Source of the DNA: CAZFJG01 sp964410915 | GTDB lineage: Bacteria; Synergistota; Synergistia; Synergistales; JAFGMB01 | Reading direction: 5' to 3' | DNA: 24,001 nt | Assembly: GCA_964410915.1 (NCBI GenBank) | Contig: CAYPIU010000026.1 | Span: forward strand, 1-24,001 | Shown here: positions 16,121 to 23,753 of the stretch, piece by piece | Position numbering within the stretch: position 1 is the stretch's first letter | Layout of the letters: every line of letters begins with the position of its first letter | Made by a program: the position numbers and the translations under genes | Notes under the pieces: generated by a model | Told to the model about the DNA's origin: nothing | Databases searched by the model: none | The model's input: the letters and a program-made list of their open reading frames with translations, nothing else

Positions 16121-17374
16121 TTAAGCTTGATGGGCGTAATATTTGTCCTTGTCGAATTCCTTGATAAAGTGGCTTACCACCATAACTCCAATTGGGTCTC
16201 CCGTGATATTGGTCATGGTATTGAGGACATCGATGAAAAGGTAGATACCTGCGATCCATCCCACAGGTGTCAGAGGCAGGCCAAGGGTCTGGAAGGTAAC
16301 GGCAGCTATCATGATGCCTCCTCCGGGTACACCTGCGCAGGCCGCGGCACCGAAGACACCAAGTACAACAGCGATGCCTATTTGAACAGGTGAAAGACTG
16401 ACCCCATACATCTGTGCCGCCCAGATGGCGTATATGGGCATTTCTGCGGCAACTGCCTGCATGTTTATTGTTGCTGCTATCGGCAGGATAACTTCAGCTG
16501 CGTCGTCTGGCACTCCAAGTGTTCTTGCACAGCTGAGAGTAACAGGAAGAGTACCGGAACTGCTCTGGATCGCGAATCCCGTTATCATGGCAGGTGCCAT
16601 TTTTCTCCAGTAACTGAATGGAGTGACCTTTAGAAGACCCATAAGGAGAAGCGGATGAAGCACAAGGAGTATTAGAGCATATGCAGTCCACTGTGTGATA
16701 ACCATCTTTGCAACAGATGTTATGGCTTCTCCTCCTGTTGTTCCAACGAGATTGGCTATCAGGCAGAAAACACCAAGGGGAGCATACCAGAGTACAAGAT
16801 CAACTACTTTGTATATCATGGTTAGAAGAGCATCAAGAAGGTCTGTAAGGAATTTTGCCGCTTTGGGTGCAGCTTTTGGAAGAAGTGATATGCTGACGCC
16901 TATCAGTATTGCCATAACTATTATCTGGATCATCTGGAGTTCCAGTAGTGGTTCGATTGAATTTTGAGGTATCCAGCTGAGAATAATATCCTTGATAGAT
17001 GAGGAAGTTACATCTACCCCCTTCTGCGCAAGTTCCATTCCAATTCCTGGTTTCATAATTGTTGCTGTTATGTATCCAATGCAGGAAGCTATTATTCCAA
17101 CTACTGCCCAGTAACCCATGAAAATTCCGAACACCTTTCCCAGTCTCTGAAAATCTGACATGGTGGTAAGGGCGTGAGCAATGGATATGAAAACAATGGG
17201 TCCCACAACAAATTTCAGGAGCCTTATGAAGATCAGCCCAAAAGGTTCAAGAAAACCTATCTGTGGTCCCGTAATGTATCCCACGAAAGCTCCAAGTACC
17301 GCTGCAACGAGAACGTATAACGGCCGCTTGCCGAACTTGATGGTGTATGCGCTTGTTTTTCCTGTTTCTGCCAT
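16121..17374 (-). CDS. Dicarboxylate/amino acid:cation symporter (DAACS, GltP/DctA-like)
   Basis: A 417-residue inner-membrane transporter of the SLC1/DAACS family, using Na+ or H+ gradients to import dicarboxylates or acidic and neutral amino acids. Family motifs are present: the hairpin-1 serine-rich QSSSGTLPV, AATINMQAVA in TM7, AGVPGGGIM in hairpin 2 and DVLNTMTNITGD in TM8. The length and the eight membrane segments plus two re-entrant hairpins fit the family. The TM8 region lacks a clearly diagnostic Arg for acidic substrates in the place I expected, so substrate choice is open. The start is ATG with GGGGGGA about 9 nt upstream. It is the first gene of the leftward cluster and likely feeds the asparaginase. 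Confidence 0.93.
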   Translation of the reverse strand: MAETGKTSAYTIKFGKRPLYVLVAAVLGAFVGYITGPQIGFLEPFGLIFIRLLKFVVGPIVFISIAHALTTMSDFQRLGKVFGIFMGYWAVVGIIASCIGYITATIMKPGIGMELAQKGVDVTSSSIKDIILSWIPQNSIEPLLELQMIQIIVMAILIGVSISLLPKAAPKAAKFLTDLLDALLTMIYKVVDLVLWYAPLGVFCLIANLVGTTGGEAITSVAKMVITQWTAYALILLVLHPLLLMGLLKVTPFSYWRKMAPAMITGFAIQSSSGTLPVTLSCARTLGVPDDAAEVILPIAATINMQAVAAEMPIYAIWAAQMYGVSLSPVQIGIAVVLGVFGAAACAGVPGGGIMIAAVTFQTLGLPLTPVGWIAGIYLFIDVLNTMTNITGDPIGVMVVSHFIKEFDKDKYYAHQA

Positions 17375-17676
17375 AACAATTAATCCCCCCTGAATATAAT
17401 TATTATAGTATGAATTCTATCATTAACCTGTTGCTCTTTCCACATGGTGAAATCTTCATATATTATTTGATAGATTAGATAATGACAAAATGAGTTTCTT
17501 AGATGCATTTTTATTCTCCAGAAAAAGGATTGTTTTTGTGAGGTTTGAATTTTTGCCTTTTTAACTTTTTTGATTTTGGGAAATAATATCCTGGTTTACA
17601 TTTGTGATAATCCTGAGAAAGCTGATGTACAATAAAATAAGTCGTAATTAATATTTTGCATTATGAGGTGAATAGC
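17375..17676. other. Divergent promoter region
   Basis: About 300 bp of AT-rich DNA lies between the leftward symporter and the rightward thioesterase. A TATAAT at 17402-17407 (minus strand) is a plausible -10 for the symporter, with no good -35. TACAAT at about 17628-17633 is a weak -10 candidate for the thioesterase. No operator palindrome was recognised. Confidence 0.4.
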
Positions 17677-18417
17677 TTGGAACTTGTCTGGGAAAAAGAT
17701 TACAGGATAAGGATCTATGAGGTATCCGGAGATGGAAGAATTCATCTTCCTGTTATCATGGATCTTATGCAGGATGCTGCAAGTGAACATGCGGGGCATC
17801 TTGGTCTTGGGGTGGAACATCTGACGCCCATGGGCATATCATGGTTTCTTGCAAAGGTCCATATTGAACTTGATGAATATCCTGAATATGGAGATATATT
17901 AAAGGTTACAACCTGGCCAAAGAAAAAAAGAAAGGTCTTTGCATATAGAGATTTTAAATTTTCCGTCTCAGGCAGGGACATAGGTGCTGCGTCGAGTATA
18001 TGGTGTCTTGTGGATCTTGAAAAAAGGTCTCTTATTAAGCCTTCTGATCATCTCCCGGGGTTACCGGAGAGAAAAGTGGATGCCCTTGAGACCACTTTCC
18101 CATCAATTTCTGCCTTGAGTAGTTATGAATACAGAAGAGAGGTAAAGGCCGGCCTCACGGATCTTGATCTTAACAGGCATGTGAACAATACTGCTTATTC
18201 CCGATGGGGTATAAATACGCTCCCCCCAGACCTGGTTAATAGATACTCCCCAGTCAGAATTGATGCAGTGTTCAAGGATGAAACCAGCCTTGAAGAAAAG
18301 CTTCTTTCGGATGCTGTCATCCAGAGGAGAGAGGGAGAAATTCTAACTGTTCACAGGATAGGCAAAAAGGACGGTGAGAAGGACGCATTCAGAATGAGGA
18401 TTGAGTGGAAAGCCTAA
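17677..18417 (+). CDS. Acyl-ACP thioesterase (FatA/FatB-like double hotdog)
   Basis: A 246-residue bacterial acyl-ACP thioesterase (PF01643), which releases free fatty acids from acyl carrier protein. The N-terminal hotdog (about 1-125) carries WEKDYRIRIYEV and MGISWFLAKVHI. The C-terminal hotdog has the catalytic region LTDLDLNRHVNN (about 160-171), with the D/N/H set seen in plant FatA/FatB. I chose TTG 17677 because GAGGTG lies 6 nt before it; an earlier in-frame TTG (17656) lies upstream of this ribosome site. No signal peptide; cytoplasmic. It is divergent from the symporter and has no lipid-synthesis neighbours here. The length is normal for the bacterial family. Confidence 0.93.
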   Translation: MELVWEKDYRIRIYEVSGDGRIHLPVIMDLMQDAASEHAGHLGLGVEHLTPMGISWFLAKVHIELDEYPEYGDILKVTTWPKKKRKVFAYRDFKFSVSGRDIGAASSIWCLVDLEKRSLIKPSDHLPGLPERKVDALETTFPSISALSSYEYRREVKAGLTDLDLNRHVNNTAYSRWGINTLPPDLVNRYSPVRIDAVFKDETSLEEKLLSDAVIQRREGEILTVHRIGKKDGEKDAFRMRIEWKA

Positions 18418-18536
18418 AAATCATGAGGATAGCCTTATAGTATCATTACTACAGGCTTATTGATATACTTTCTGGTCATCAGGATGCTTCTGCGAACACC
18501 TGAATACCCATTTCATTAAACAGGAGGAAAATATCT

Positions 18537-19454
18537 ATGAAAGATCTCTGGTTAGTATTTGGAAAGGTGTTTTTTTTAATAGTCGTTCTTGTCTGGATAT
18601 TCATTCCCGTTACAGGTGTTTTTGCTTTGGAAGCAGATGAATATGTGTCTGGAGACTTTGACCTTTATGATCTAAGGAAGTCAGAAAACGAAATATTCAT
18701 GTTTGCCCTTGAATTGTCAGAAATCGTAGAAAGTAATGAATCTGCCTCAGGTCCTGAAGCAAAAGGGGAAATGATCGATACTTTTATATTTAATTCTGAG
18801 AAAGTAATTTTTTTATGTAAAGAGCACCTGAAAAAAGATATTGGATCCTTCTCAAATAAAGAGACTGAAGTTTATCTTGGGATCCTGGAGGCTGCTTTTT
18901 CAACTTTCAGCGAAATAAAAGGATATCTTTCAGGGCTGGTCGAGGAAGATCTCAATTCCATAAACTGGATACCATGCAGTGATGCATTGGGTGAATATTT
19001 TAAAGCCCGCCGGGAACTGATCGGAATGTCAGAGATCCACAGACTTGAAAAGGGAGTAGTCTTCGATTATCTGGCAGATCTGGTCTCAACCATAAAACCT
19101 GTAGAAAAAGAAAGGGAAGAGATAGTTAAAATTCTTGCTGGTTTTTCCGATAATACGGATTCGTACATTGAGGCACACAGGATATATGATGATTCACGTT
19201 CTGCTTTGATGAGGATCGATACACCAATGATACCCCTGGATGTTTCCCTTTTTCGATTTAACGATCTTTCAGGTATTTCATCAGACTGCCGTATCTTTTG
19301 TCTTGATATTCTGAGATCGTCAGCCATATTATTAAGATATATTGACACAGGAAAGGATTCTTACAGGGAAGAGATAGAAACCCTTGCATCCAGATCTGAG
19401 CTGTTGTTTGACAGAATAATTGAAAAAGCAGGAAAGATCAAAACGTATTATTAG
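18537..19454 (+). CDS. Exported alpha-helical protein of unknown function
   Basis: A 305-residue protein with an N-terminal hydrophobic segment (about 5-30, LWLVFGKVFFLIVVLVWIF) that is either a signal peptide cleaved after VFA or a signal anchor. The rest is acidic and predicted almost wholly helical (long stretches rich in Glu, Leu, Ile and Lys without Pro), with four scattered cysteines in the mature part. No family recognised. The start is ATG with AGGAGGA about 8 nt upstream. A 342-bp gap separates it from the phosphatase gene, so they need not be cotranscribed. It is probably located outside the cytoplasmic membrane. Confidence 0.75.
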   Translation: MKDLWLVFGKVFFLIVVLVWIFIPVTGVFALEADEYVSGDFDLYDLRKSENEIFMFALELSEIVESNESASGPEAKGEMIDTFIFNSEKVIFLCKEHLKKDIGSFSNKETEVYLGILEAAFSTFSEIKGYLSGLVEEDLNSINWIPCSDALGEYFKARRELIGMSEIHRLEKGVVFDYLADLVSTIKPVEKEREEIVKILAGFSDNTDSYIEAHRIYDDSRSALMRIDTPMIPLDVSLFRFNDLSGISSDCRIFCLDILRSSAILLRYIDTGKDSYREEIETLASRSELLFDRIIEKAGKIKTYY

Positions 19455-19796
19455 TTAATGACAGGCATCCTCCAGACTGTGATGGAAAGTCCTCATAATG
19501 GTTAATCAAAGTGGGCAATGAAAGATCACTATCTTATCAGAGAGTTCTCCATTTCATTTCTCTATCCAGGAGCAACATAAAAATCGATCAGGAACGTATG
19601 ATCCATAAGATCAAACAAGAGACAGGTTTTATATTCTTTTCGGATCGATCCCATGTTATTACATTTACCGCTCACTATATTGAACTATTATTCCGGTGAG
19701 ACGAGGATAATAGTTCAATATTTATGATTCTGCGCTACAATGAACAGGTAGAGCTGTGCATTGGGCTGTGTTGAAAACAGAAAGGGTTGATTCATT
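19455..19796. other. Intergenic region before the phosphatase gene
   Basis: This 342-bp stretch has no supported gene. Its main feature is the long AT-rich inverted repeat at 19677-19721, described separately. Short ORFs in it lack ribosome sites. Confidence 0.4.
19677..19721. repeat. Perfect 15-bp AT-rich inverted repeat
   Basis: The arms ATATTGAACTATTAT (19677-19691) and ATAATAGTTCAATAT (19707-19721) are perfect inverted copies around a 15-nt GC-richer loop. It has neither a GC-rich stem nor a T tract, so it is not a typical terminator. It ends 75 bp before the phosphatase start and could be a regulator site or an RNA hairpin. Confidence 0.6.
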
Positions 19797-20591
19797 GTGA
19801 CAGACGGGATCGAAGAAAGGATAAAAAGAAGCATAAGCCTGAATATTAATGATCCCGAAAGAAGAGGTTCTCTCGTAAGAGTAGGTGGAGAACACGGACT
19901 TGTCGTTGTTGGGGATCTGCATGGTGAGCCTGATAGTCTTAGAACACTGAGATCAAAAATTACCGGTAACTGTATATGGATCTTTCTTGGCGATTATGTG
20001 GACAGGGGATCAGGATCCATTGAAATTCTCTCAATGGTGGTAGATATGCAGTTATATATGCCAGAAAGCGTAATACTCCTTCGAGGTAATCATGAAGACT
20101 GGAATATGAATCTACGTTACGGCTTTGCCGATGAGATATCCAGGAAGGGTTATAAAGACCTGATACCTGTAATCCTTGACTGGTATGAAAGTCTTCCCCT
20201 GTTTGCAGTTTCGGAGGATCTTGTTGCGGTACATGGTGGGCCACCATTTCCTCCAGTCGGGACAGTCAAAGAACTTGAAGATATTACATATCTGTCCAAG
20301 AAAGGTCAAAGTGTTGTATGGAGCGATCCTCTCGACAGGTTTTATCAACCAAGGGGAGGTGGTACAAGAGCCTTTTCCAGGGAGGAATATCAACGCTTCC
20401 TTGAAGTTACAGGATGTAGTTACATGGTAAGAGGCCATCAGTACAATCCGGAGGCAGGATACAAGGTTAGCTTCGATAACTGCCTGACACTATTTTCTGC
20501 ACGGTACGGAAGGGAATGGAAGAGAAGTTTTCTTTATCTGGACAGAAGACCTCTTACAGAAAATATAGAAGATAAGGTAATAACATTCTGA
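19797..20591 (+). CDS. PPP-family metallophosphoesterase (serine/threonine phosphatase-like)
   Basis: A 264-residue cytoplasmic phosphatase with the complete PPP signature set: GDLHG (39-43), GDYVDRG (65-71), GNHED (97-101), HGG (146-148) and RGHQ (212-215), which bind a two-metal centre. The spacing and the GDYVDRG form match protein phosphatases of the PP1/PP2A/lambda type more than nucleotide-cleaving phosphoesterases, so phospho-Ser/Thr protein is the likely substrate. The start is GTG with AAAGGG 10 nt upstream. A small membrane protein gene follows 28 bp downstream and is probably in the same operon. No matching kinase is in the window. Confidence 0.9.
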   Translation: MTDGIEERIKRSISLNINDPERRGSLVRVGGEHGLVVVGDLHGEPDSLRTLRSKITGNCIWIFLGDYVDRGSGSIEILSMVVDMQLYMPESVILLRGNHEDWNMNLRYGFADEISRKGYKDLIPVILDWYESLPLFAVSEDLVAVHGGPPFPPVGTVKELEDITYLSKKGQSVVWSDPLDRFYQPRGGGTRAFSREEYQRFLEVTGCSYMVRGHQYNPEAGYKVSFDNCLTLFSARYGREWKRSFLYLDRRPLTENIEDKVITF

Positions 20592-20619
20592 ATGGCAGGA
20601 ATTCGCAGGAAGGTGAAGT

Positions 20620-21189
20620 ATGTTCAAGTCGCTCATTTGGAAAATAATTACTGTGTTTCTATATAAAAGAAAACAACAGGAAAGCCCTGGCTCATTTTTG
20701 ACTGATGAAAGATCAATATACGAGGAGCGGATATTCAGCAAATATGTAACCATAGTCTTTACATTGACAGCGATCTTTTTTCTCATTCTTGCATACTGGA
20801 TAGGAAATAAACCCTACTTGCCTTTTTCGGATGGGCAATTATTCTTTCCATTTTTACTGATGATCTTTATCTCGGTCAATTTCAGCACTCTCAAAATAAA
20901 AATAACATTAAATGGGCTCAGTTTGAGATATGGCATTATGCATTATGATGCTAACTGGGATAAAGTTGACTCATCATTCATCAATTATTCCAGGGCAGGG
21001 AAGTTGCTTCCAGGCTGGGGGATAACAATAACCTCTGCTTCACAGGGTGGTAACAGACTCAATTACATTGTTCCCGGGAAGCCTGAGGTCATCTGTAAAA
21101 TGAAAGAAGGGCTTTTTGAAGAGGTTGCATTTTCCAGTGAGAGACCACAGATCGCAATAACAGCAGTAGAACAGGGCGTAAGGAGATAA
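20620..21189 (+). CDS. Small two-helix membrane protein of unknown function
   Basis: A 189-residue protein. Two adjacent hydrophobic segments (about 43-62, YVTIVFTLTAIFFLILAYWI, and about 75-90) anchor it in the membrane. A cytoplasmic tail of about 95 residues looks beta-rich (IKITLNGLSLRYGIM, then WGITITSASQ), which is the general layout of bacterial PH-like membrane proteins, but I cannot assign the family. The start is ATG with AGGAAGGTGA a few bases upstream. It follows the PPP phosphatase by 28 bp, so membrane-linked phosphatase function is possible. The C-terminus has no sorting signal. Confidence 0.78.
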   Translation: MFKSLIWKIITVFLYKRKQQESPGSFLTDERSIYEERIFSKYVTIVFTLTAIFFLILAYWIGNKPYLPFSDGQLFFPFLLMIFISVNFSTLKIKITLNGLSLRYGIMHYDANWDKVDSSFINYSRAGKLLPGWGITITSASQGGNRLNYIVPGKPEVICKMKEGLFEEVAFSSERPQIAITAVEQGVRR

Positions 21190-21586
21190 TACTATCACTG
21201 GAAATTCAGTAGAGATTAAAATTATCCGAAAATTACAAAGCTTTGGGATTGACAGAAAACTAAGACTGGCTATACTATTTAAGTATTAGCTAATCATATC
21301 ACTAAAAAGATGAAAGATTTATTCTTAATGTTCCTGGGACACACTTGTACTTTCCCTTAAATATTCTACTCATCAAACCCTCATGGCACTTTATTAGATC
21401 CTTTTCCACTCTGTTTATGAGCAAATGTAATAAAGTAAAAAATATAAATGGTTATTTTGTCTTATTACGAGAAGTTAAGTTTATTCCAGCTTAACATTTG
21501 CTTTTCCCGCTCAAAATTGAAGGGAGGCTGATATTTTCTTATCTGAAGAACAGCTTTACGTTATCTGCGTCGTTATGGCTTTGGCT
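21190..21586. other. Intergenic leader region of the first riboswitch unit
   Basis: About 400 bp of AT-rich DNA with no supported gene. It must hold the promoter of the riboswitch transcript; I did not find a convincing -35/-10 pair. The GGGAGG at about 21522-21527 has no useful start codon downstream. Confidence 0.4.
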
Positions 21587-21679
21587 GATCGAAAGGGCAA
21601 AATCGTCGAAAGACGATGACGCAAAGTCACGGGTCTAATGCATAAAAGCAATGATGGCCGGGCTGCCGAACCTATGATC
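21587..21679 (+). promoter_or_regulatory. Cyclic di-GMP-I (GEMM-I) riboswitch
   Basis: The aptamer is recognised by AGGGCAAA (21594-21601), a 6-bp stem ATCGTC/GACGAT closed by a GAAA tetraloop (21602-21617), GACGCAAAG (21618-21626), CGGGTCTAA and the 3' CCGGGCTGCCGAACC. The GG before CAAA fits the c-di-GMP type rather than the cyclic AMP-GMP variant. No terminator lies between it and the ATG at 21704. CCTAT (21671-21675) can pair with ATAGG (21686-21690), which covers the start of the GGGGAGG ribosome site, so ligand binding probably controls translation. Exact ends are approximate. Confidence 0.93.
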
Positions 21680-21703
21680 TGAATTATAGGGGAGGTTGCA
21701 GTT

Positions 21704-23101
21704 ATGTTGAAAAAATTGAGTCTCATATGTATAGGGTTATTGAGTGTTACCCTTCTGTTTGGGGTCGCCTGGGCGGATCTTGAGACAGAAACAGTAGGTC
21801 CTTTGTCGTTTTTTGATTCAGAAGGAGACCTTGAGGTAGTGGTTAAAGCTACCCATCCTGGAATGGCAACAGGGATACAACCTTCTGTTGAATGGGTTCC
21901 CTGCGGGGATCCTGAAGATGGTTTCAAGCTTCAATGGGATGATCCCAGTCCTGGAGAAAAATGGGTTATTTCCGAGGTTAAAGTGAGTGCTGTTAACGAG
22001 TCCGACCTTTATAAGTATGATGTTTCCTGGGGTGACGTGGAAAACCCATCTTTGTTTACGGAAATTCCTACTGATTGTTTCAAAGCCGGAGGTGGCAGTC
22101 CAACACCACCGCCACCACCTGAGGAAATCGTTAACAGCTGGGAAGTTGAAGTTGGTGCCTGTGAATCCTGCCCGCCTGAACCTGAAGCAGATGTAGTCCC
22201 CGTAGGAAATACCTGTGATGAGGATTACTGGACATTTTCCTTTGATATCGAAAGTTGTGACAATTTATGTTCCCTTGATGTGACTTTCGACCTTGACTGT
22301 GATCTTTGCGGTGAAGGTGAATTAGGCATCTGGGAACTGGTATCCCAGGACTGTGAGGGATGTACCTGGGAGTTTATCGGTGGAGAATATGTGAGTGAAG
22401 ACATCTCTGAAAATTGTGAGCCAGAATATGTATGTACTCTCAATTGGGAACTCACAAGCTCCGATTACAATTTCTGCGAGCTTGAGAGCAGGGTCTTTGG
22501 AATTGGCCCAGCACCTGAACTGCCCGATGAGAAGGTCATTTCCGGAGATATAGATGGGGAAATCGGTTACGAGATAACCCTCACCAGTTGCCTGGAATAT
22601 GAAGGAGATCTTCCAGATTTGACAGTGAACGTTCTTGATACAGAAACTGTGGCCGGTCTTCCAGGACTTGATCAGGACCTTCTTGCGGATGAAGGCGTTT
22701 TCTTCGATGTAGAATTTGATCCCAGTTCAGATGGTGTCTGCGGAGTTGAGGTATGCTTCTTCGTCAACGAAACCTGCGAAGAGTTTTCGGATGTCGGGCT
22801 TTACTACCTGCCGGTGGAAGGTGAGACATGGGTGGAGAAGGAATGGACCTGTTCTGAGTCAACCCGCGAAGGTTTCATCAGCCAGGTATGTTTCTCCTTT
22901 GATGCCACTCAGATCGAGGATTTCGAGAACAATACCTGGGGAGCCGGACCGGATTCCCTCTTCAGCCAGTCTCCATCACCAGGACCTACTCCTGACGGTG
23001 AAGAAGACAACGGCGGCGGAGGATGCAGCGTTGGAGGTTTCACTTTCTCCATGCTCTTCCTGGTCATTCCCATGGTTCTTCTTGGCAGTAAGAAATTTTA
23101 G
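21704..23101 (+). CDS. Cys-rich secreted surface protein with Synerg-CTERM-like anchor
   Basis: A 465-residue exported protein under riboswitch control; ATG with GGGGAGG 8 nt upstream. The signal peptide ends at AWA (about 24). The mature part is very acidic with about 21 cysteines, many as C-x2-C or C-x3-C pairs (GACESC, ESCDNLC, LDCDLC, QDCEGC), suggesting a disulfide-stabilised extracellular fold. A Pro-rich linker (about 129-140) and a second one (about 422-435) separate domains. The C-terminus NGGGGCSVGG, a hydrophobic helix (about 445-460) and GSKKF match the layout of the Synerg-CTERM sorting domain of Synergistota. Function is unknown; c-di-GMP control suggests attachment or matrix formation. 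A strong terminator follows. Confidence 0.88.
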   Translation: MLKKLSLICIGLLSVTLLFGVAWADLETETVGPLSFFDSEGDLEVVVKATHPGMATGIQPSVEWVPCGDPEDGFKLQWDDPSPGEKWVISEVKVSAVNESDLYKYDVSWGDVENPSLFTEIPTDCFKAGGGSPTPPPPPEEIVNSWEVEVGACESCPPEPEADVVPVGNTCDEDYWTFSFDIESCDNLCSLDVTFDLDCDLCGEGELGIWELVSQDCEGCTWEFIGGEYVSEDISENCEPEYVCTLNWELTSSDYNFCELESRVFGIGPAPELPDEKVISGDIDGEIGYEITLTSCLEYEGDLPDLTVNVLDTETVAGLPGLDQDLLADEGVFFDVEFDPSSDGVCGVEVCFFVNETCEEFSDVGLYYLPVEGETWVEKEWTCSESTREGFISQVCFSFDATQIEDFENNTWGAGPDSLFSQSPSPGPTPDGEEDNGGGGCSVGGFTFSMLFLVIPMVLLGSKKF

Positions 23102-23155
23102 GCAGGAATGGCTCTCAGTTTAGCGTGAACTTTTCATAGATCGTGACACTTGACA

Positions 23156-23180
23156 GGGACACCTCTTGAAGAGGTGTCCC
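23156..23180 (+). terminator. Rho-independent terminator
   Basis: GGGACACCTC (23156-23165) and GAGGTGTCCC (23171-23180) form a perfect 10-bp stem with loop TTGAA, followed by TTATACCCTTAAA. It ends the transcript of the Cys-rich protein 55 bp after its stop codon. Confidence 0.85.
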
Positions 23181-23626
23181 TTATACCCTTAAAAATGATT
23201 CTTAAGTCCCATATAAAATAGTCTGATATCACTACTTGAAAAAGTGGAAATGAGTTAATATTAACTTTAGCAGATCACCATGGTATCCAGAGACAAAATT
23301 AGAGTGTGAGAGTAGGGTGAGACAGAAGATAACAAATGTATGAACAGAAAAAACTGAAGATCTCTTGCAAATATGGACATGATTAATTGTATTTGTATAA
23401 TTCCTGAGTTTTCTTATGAACATCATTTCGTTATTTCCACGGAAAATTCCTTTCTAAAACTTTCTTTAATTATTAATTGTTCTTTAATTGTATAACAACT
23501 CCTCTGCGGATATTTGTTGTGATTAGGCACTTTGTCTTTTTGATCTCGACAAAGGAAAGGGGTGATTGAACTCCTCAAGAGAAAAAATCAAAACCATGTT
23601 TTGTGTTTAACAAGGGGGTAAGTTTA
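23181..23626. other. Intergenic region before the second riboswitch
   Basis: About 450 bp, AT-rich, with no supported gene. It must contain the promoter of the second riboswitch transcript; no clear -35/-10 pair was identified. A 19-codon ORF at 23562-23621 with an AAAGG-type ribosome site was seen but not accepted. Confidence 0.4.
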
Positions 23627-23724
23627 TAGCGATAATGGCAAAATCGTCGAAAGACGGTGACGCAAAGCCGCGGGTCTAAAGCCCTGTTGGGGTCATGACC
23701 GCCCGGCTGCCGAACCTGAAAGGT
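23627..23724 (+). promoter_or_regulatory. Second cyclic di-GMP-I (GEMM-I) riboswitch
   Basis: The core is nearly identical to the first copy: TGGCAAA (23636-23642), stem ATCGTC/GACGGT with GAAA tetraloop (23643-23658), GACGCAAAG (23659-23667), CGGGTCTAAA, a variable GCCC/GGGT hairpin, and CCCGGCTGCCGAACC (23703-23717). ACCT/AGGT (23714-23724) can form a small hairpin at the 3' edge. No terminator is present before GGGGAGGTG (23735-23743) and the ATG at 23754, so translation control is likely. Ends are approximate. Confidence 0.93.
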
Positions 23725-23753
23725 AAATATTTTAGGGGAGGTGTAAAAGCGTT

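Noticed and set aside
23562..23621. 19-codon ORF with AAAGG-type ribosome site just before the second riboswitch
   Set aside because: Too short to judge, with no counterpart before the first riboswitch.
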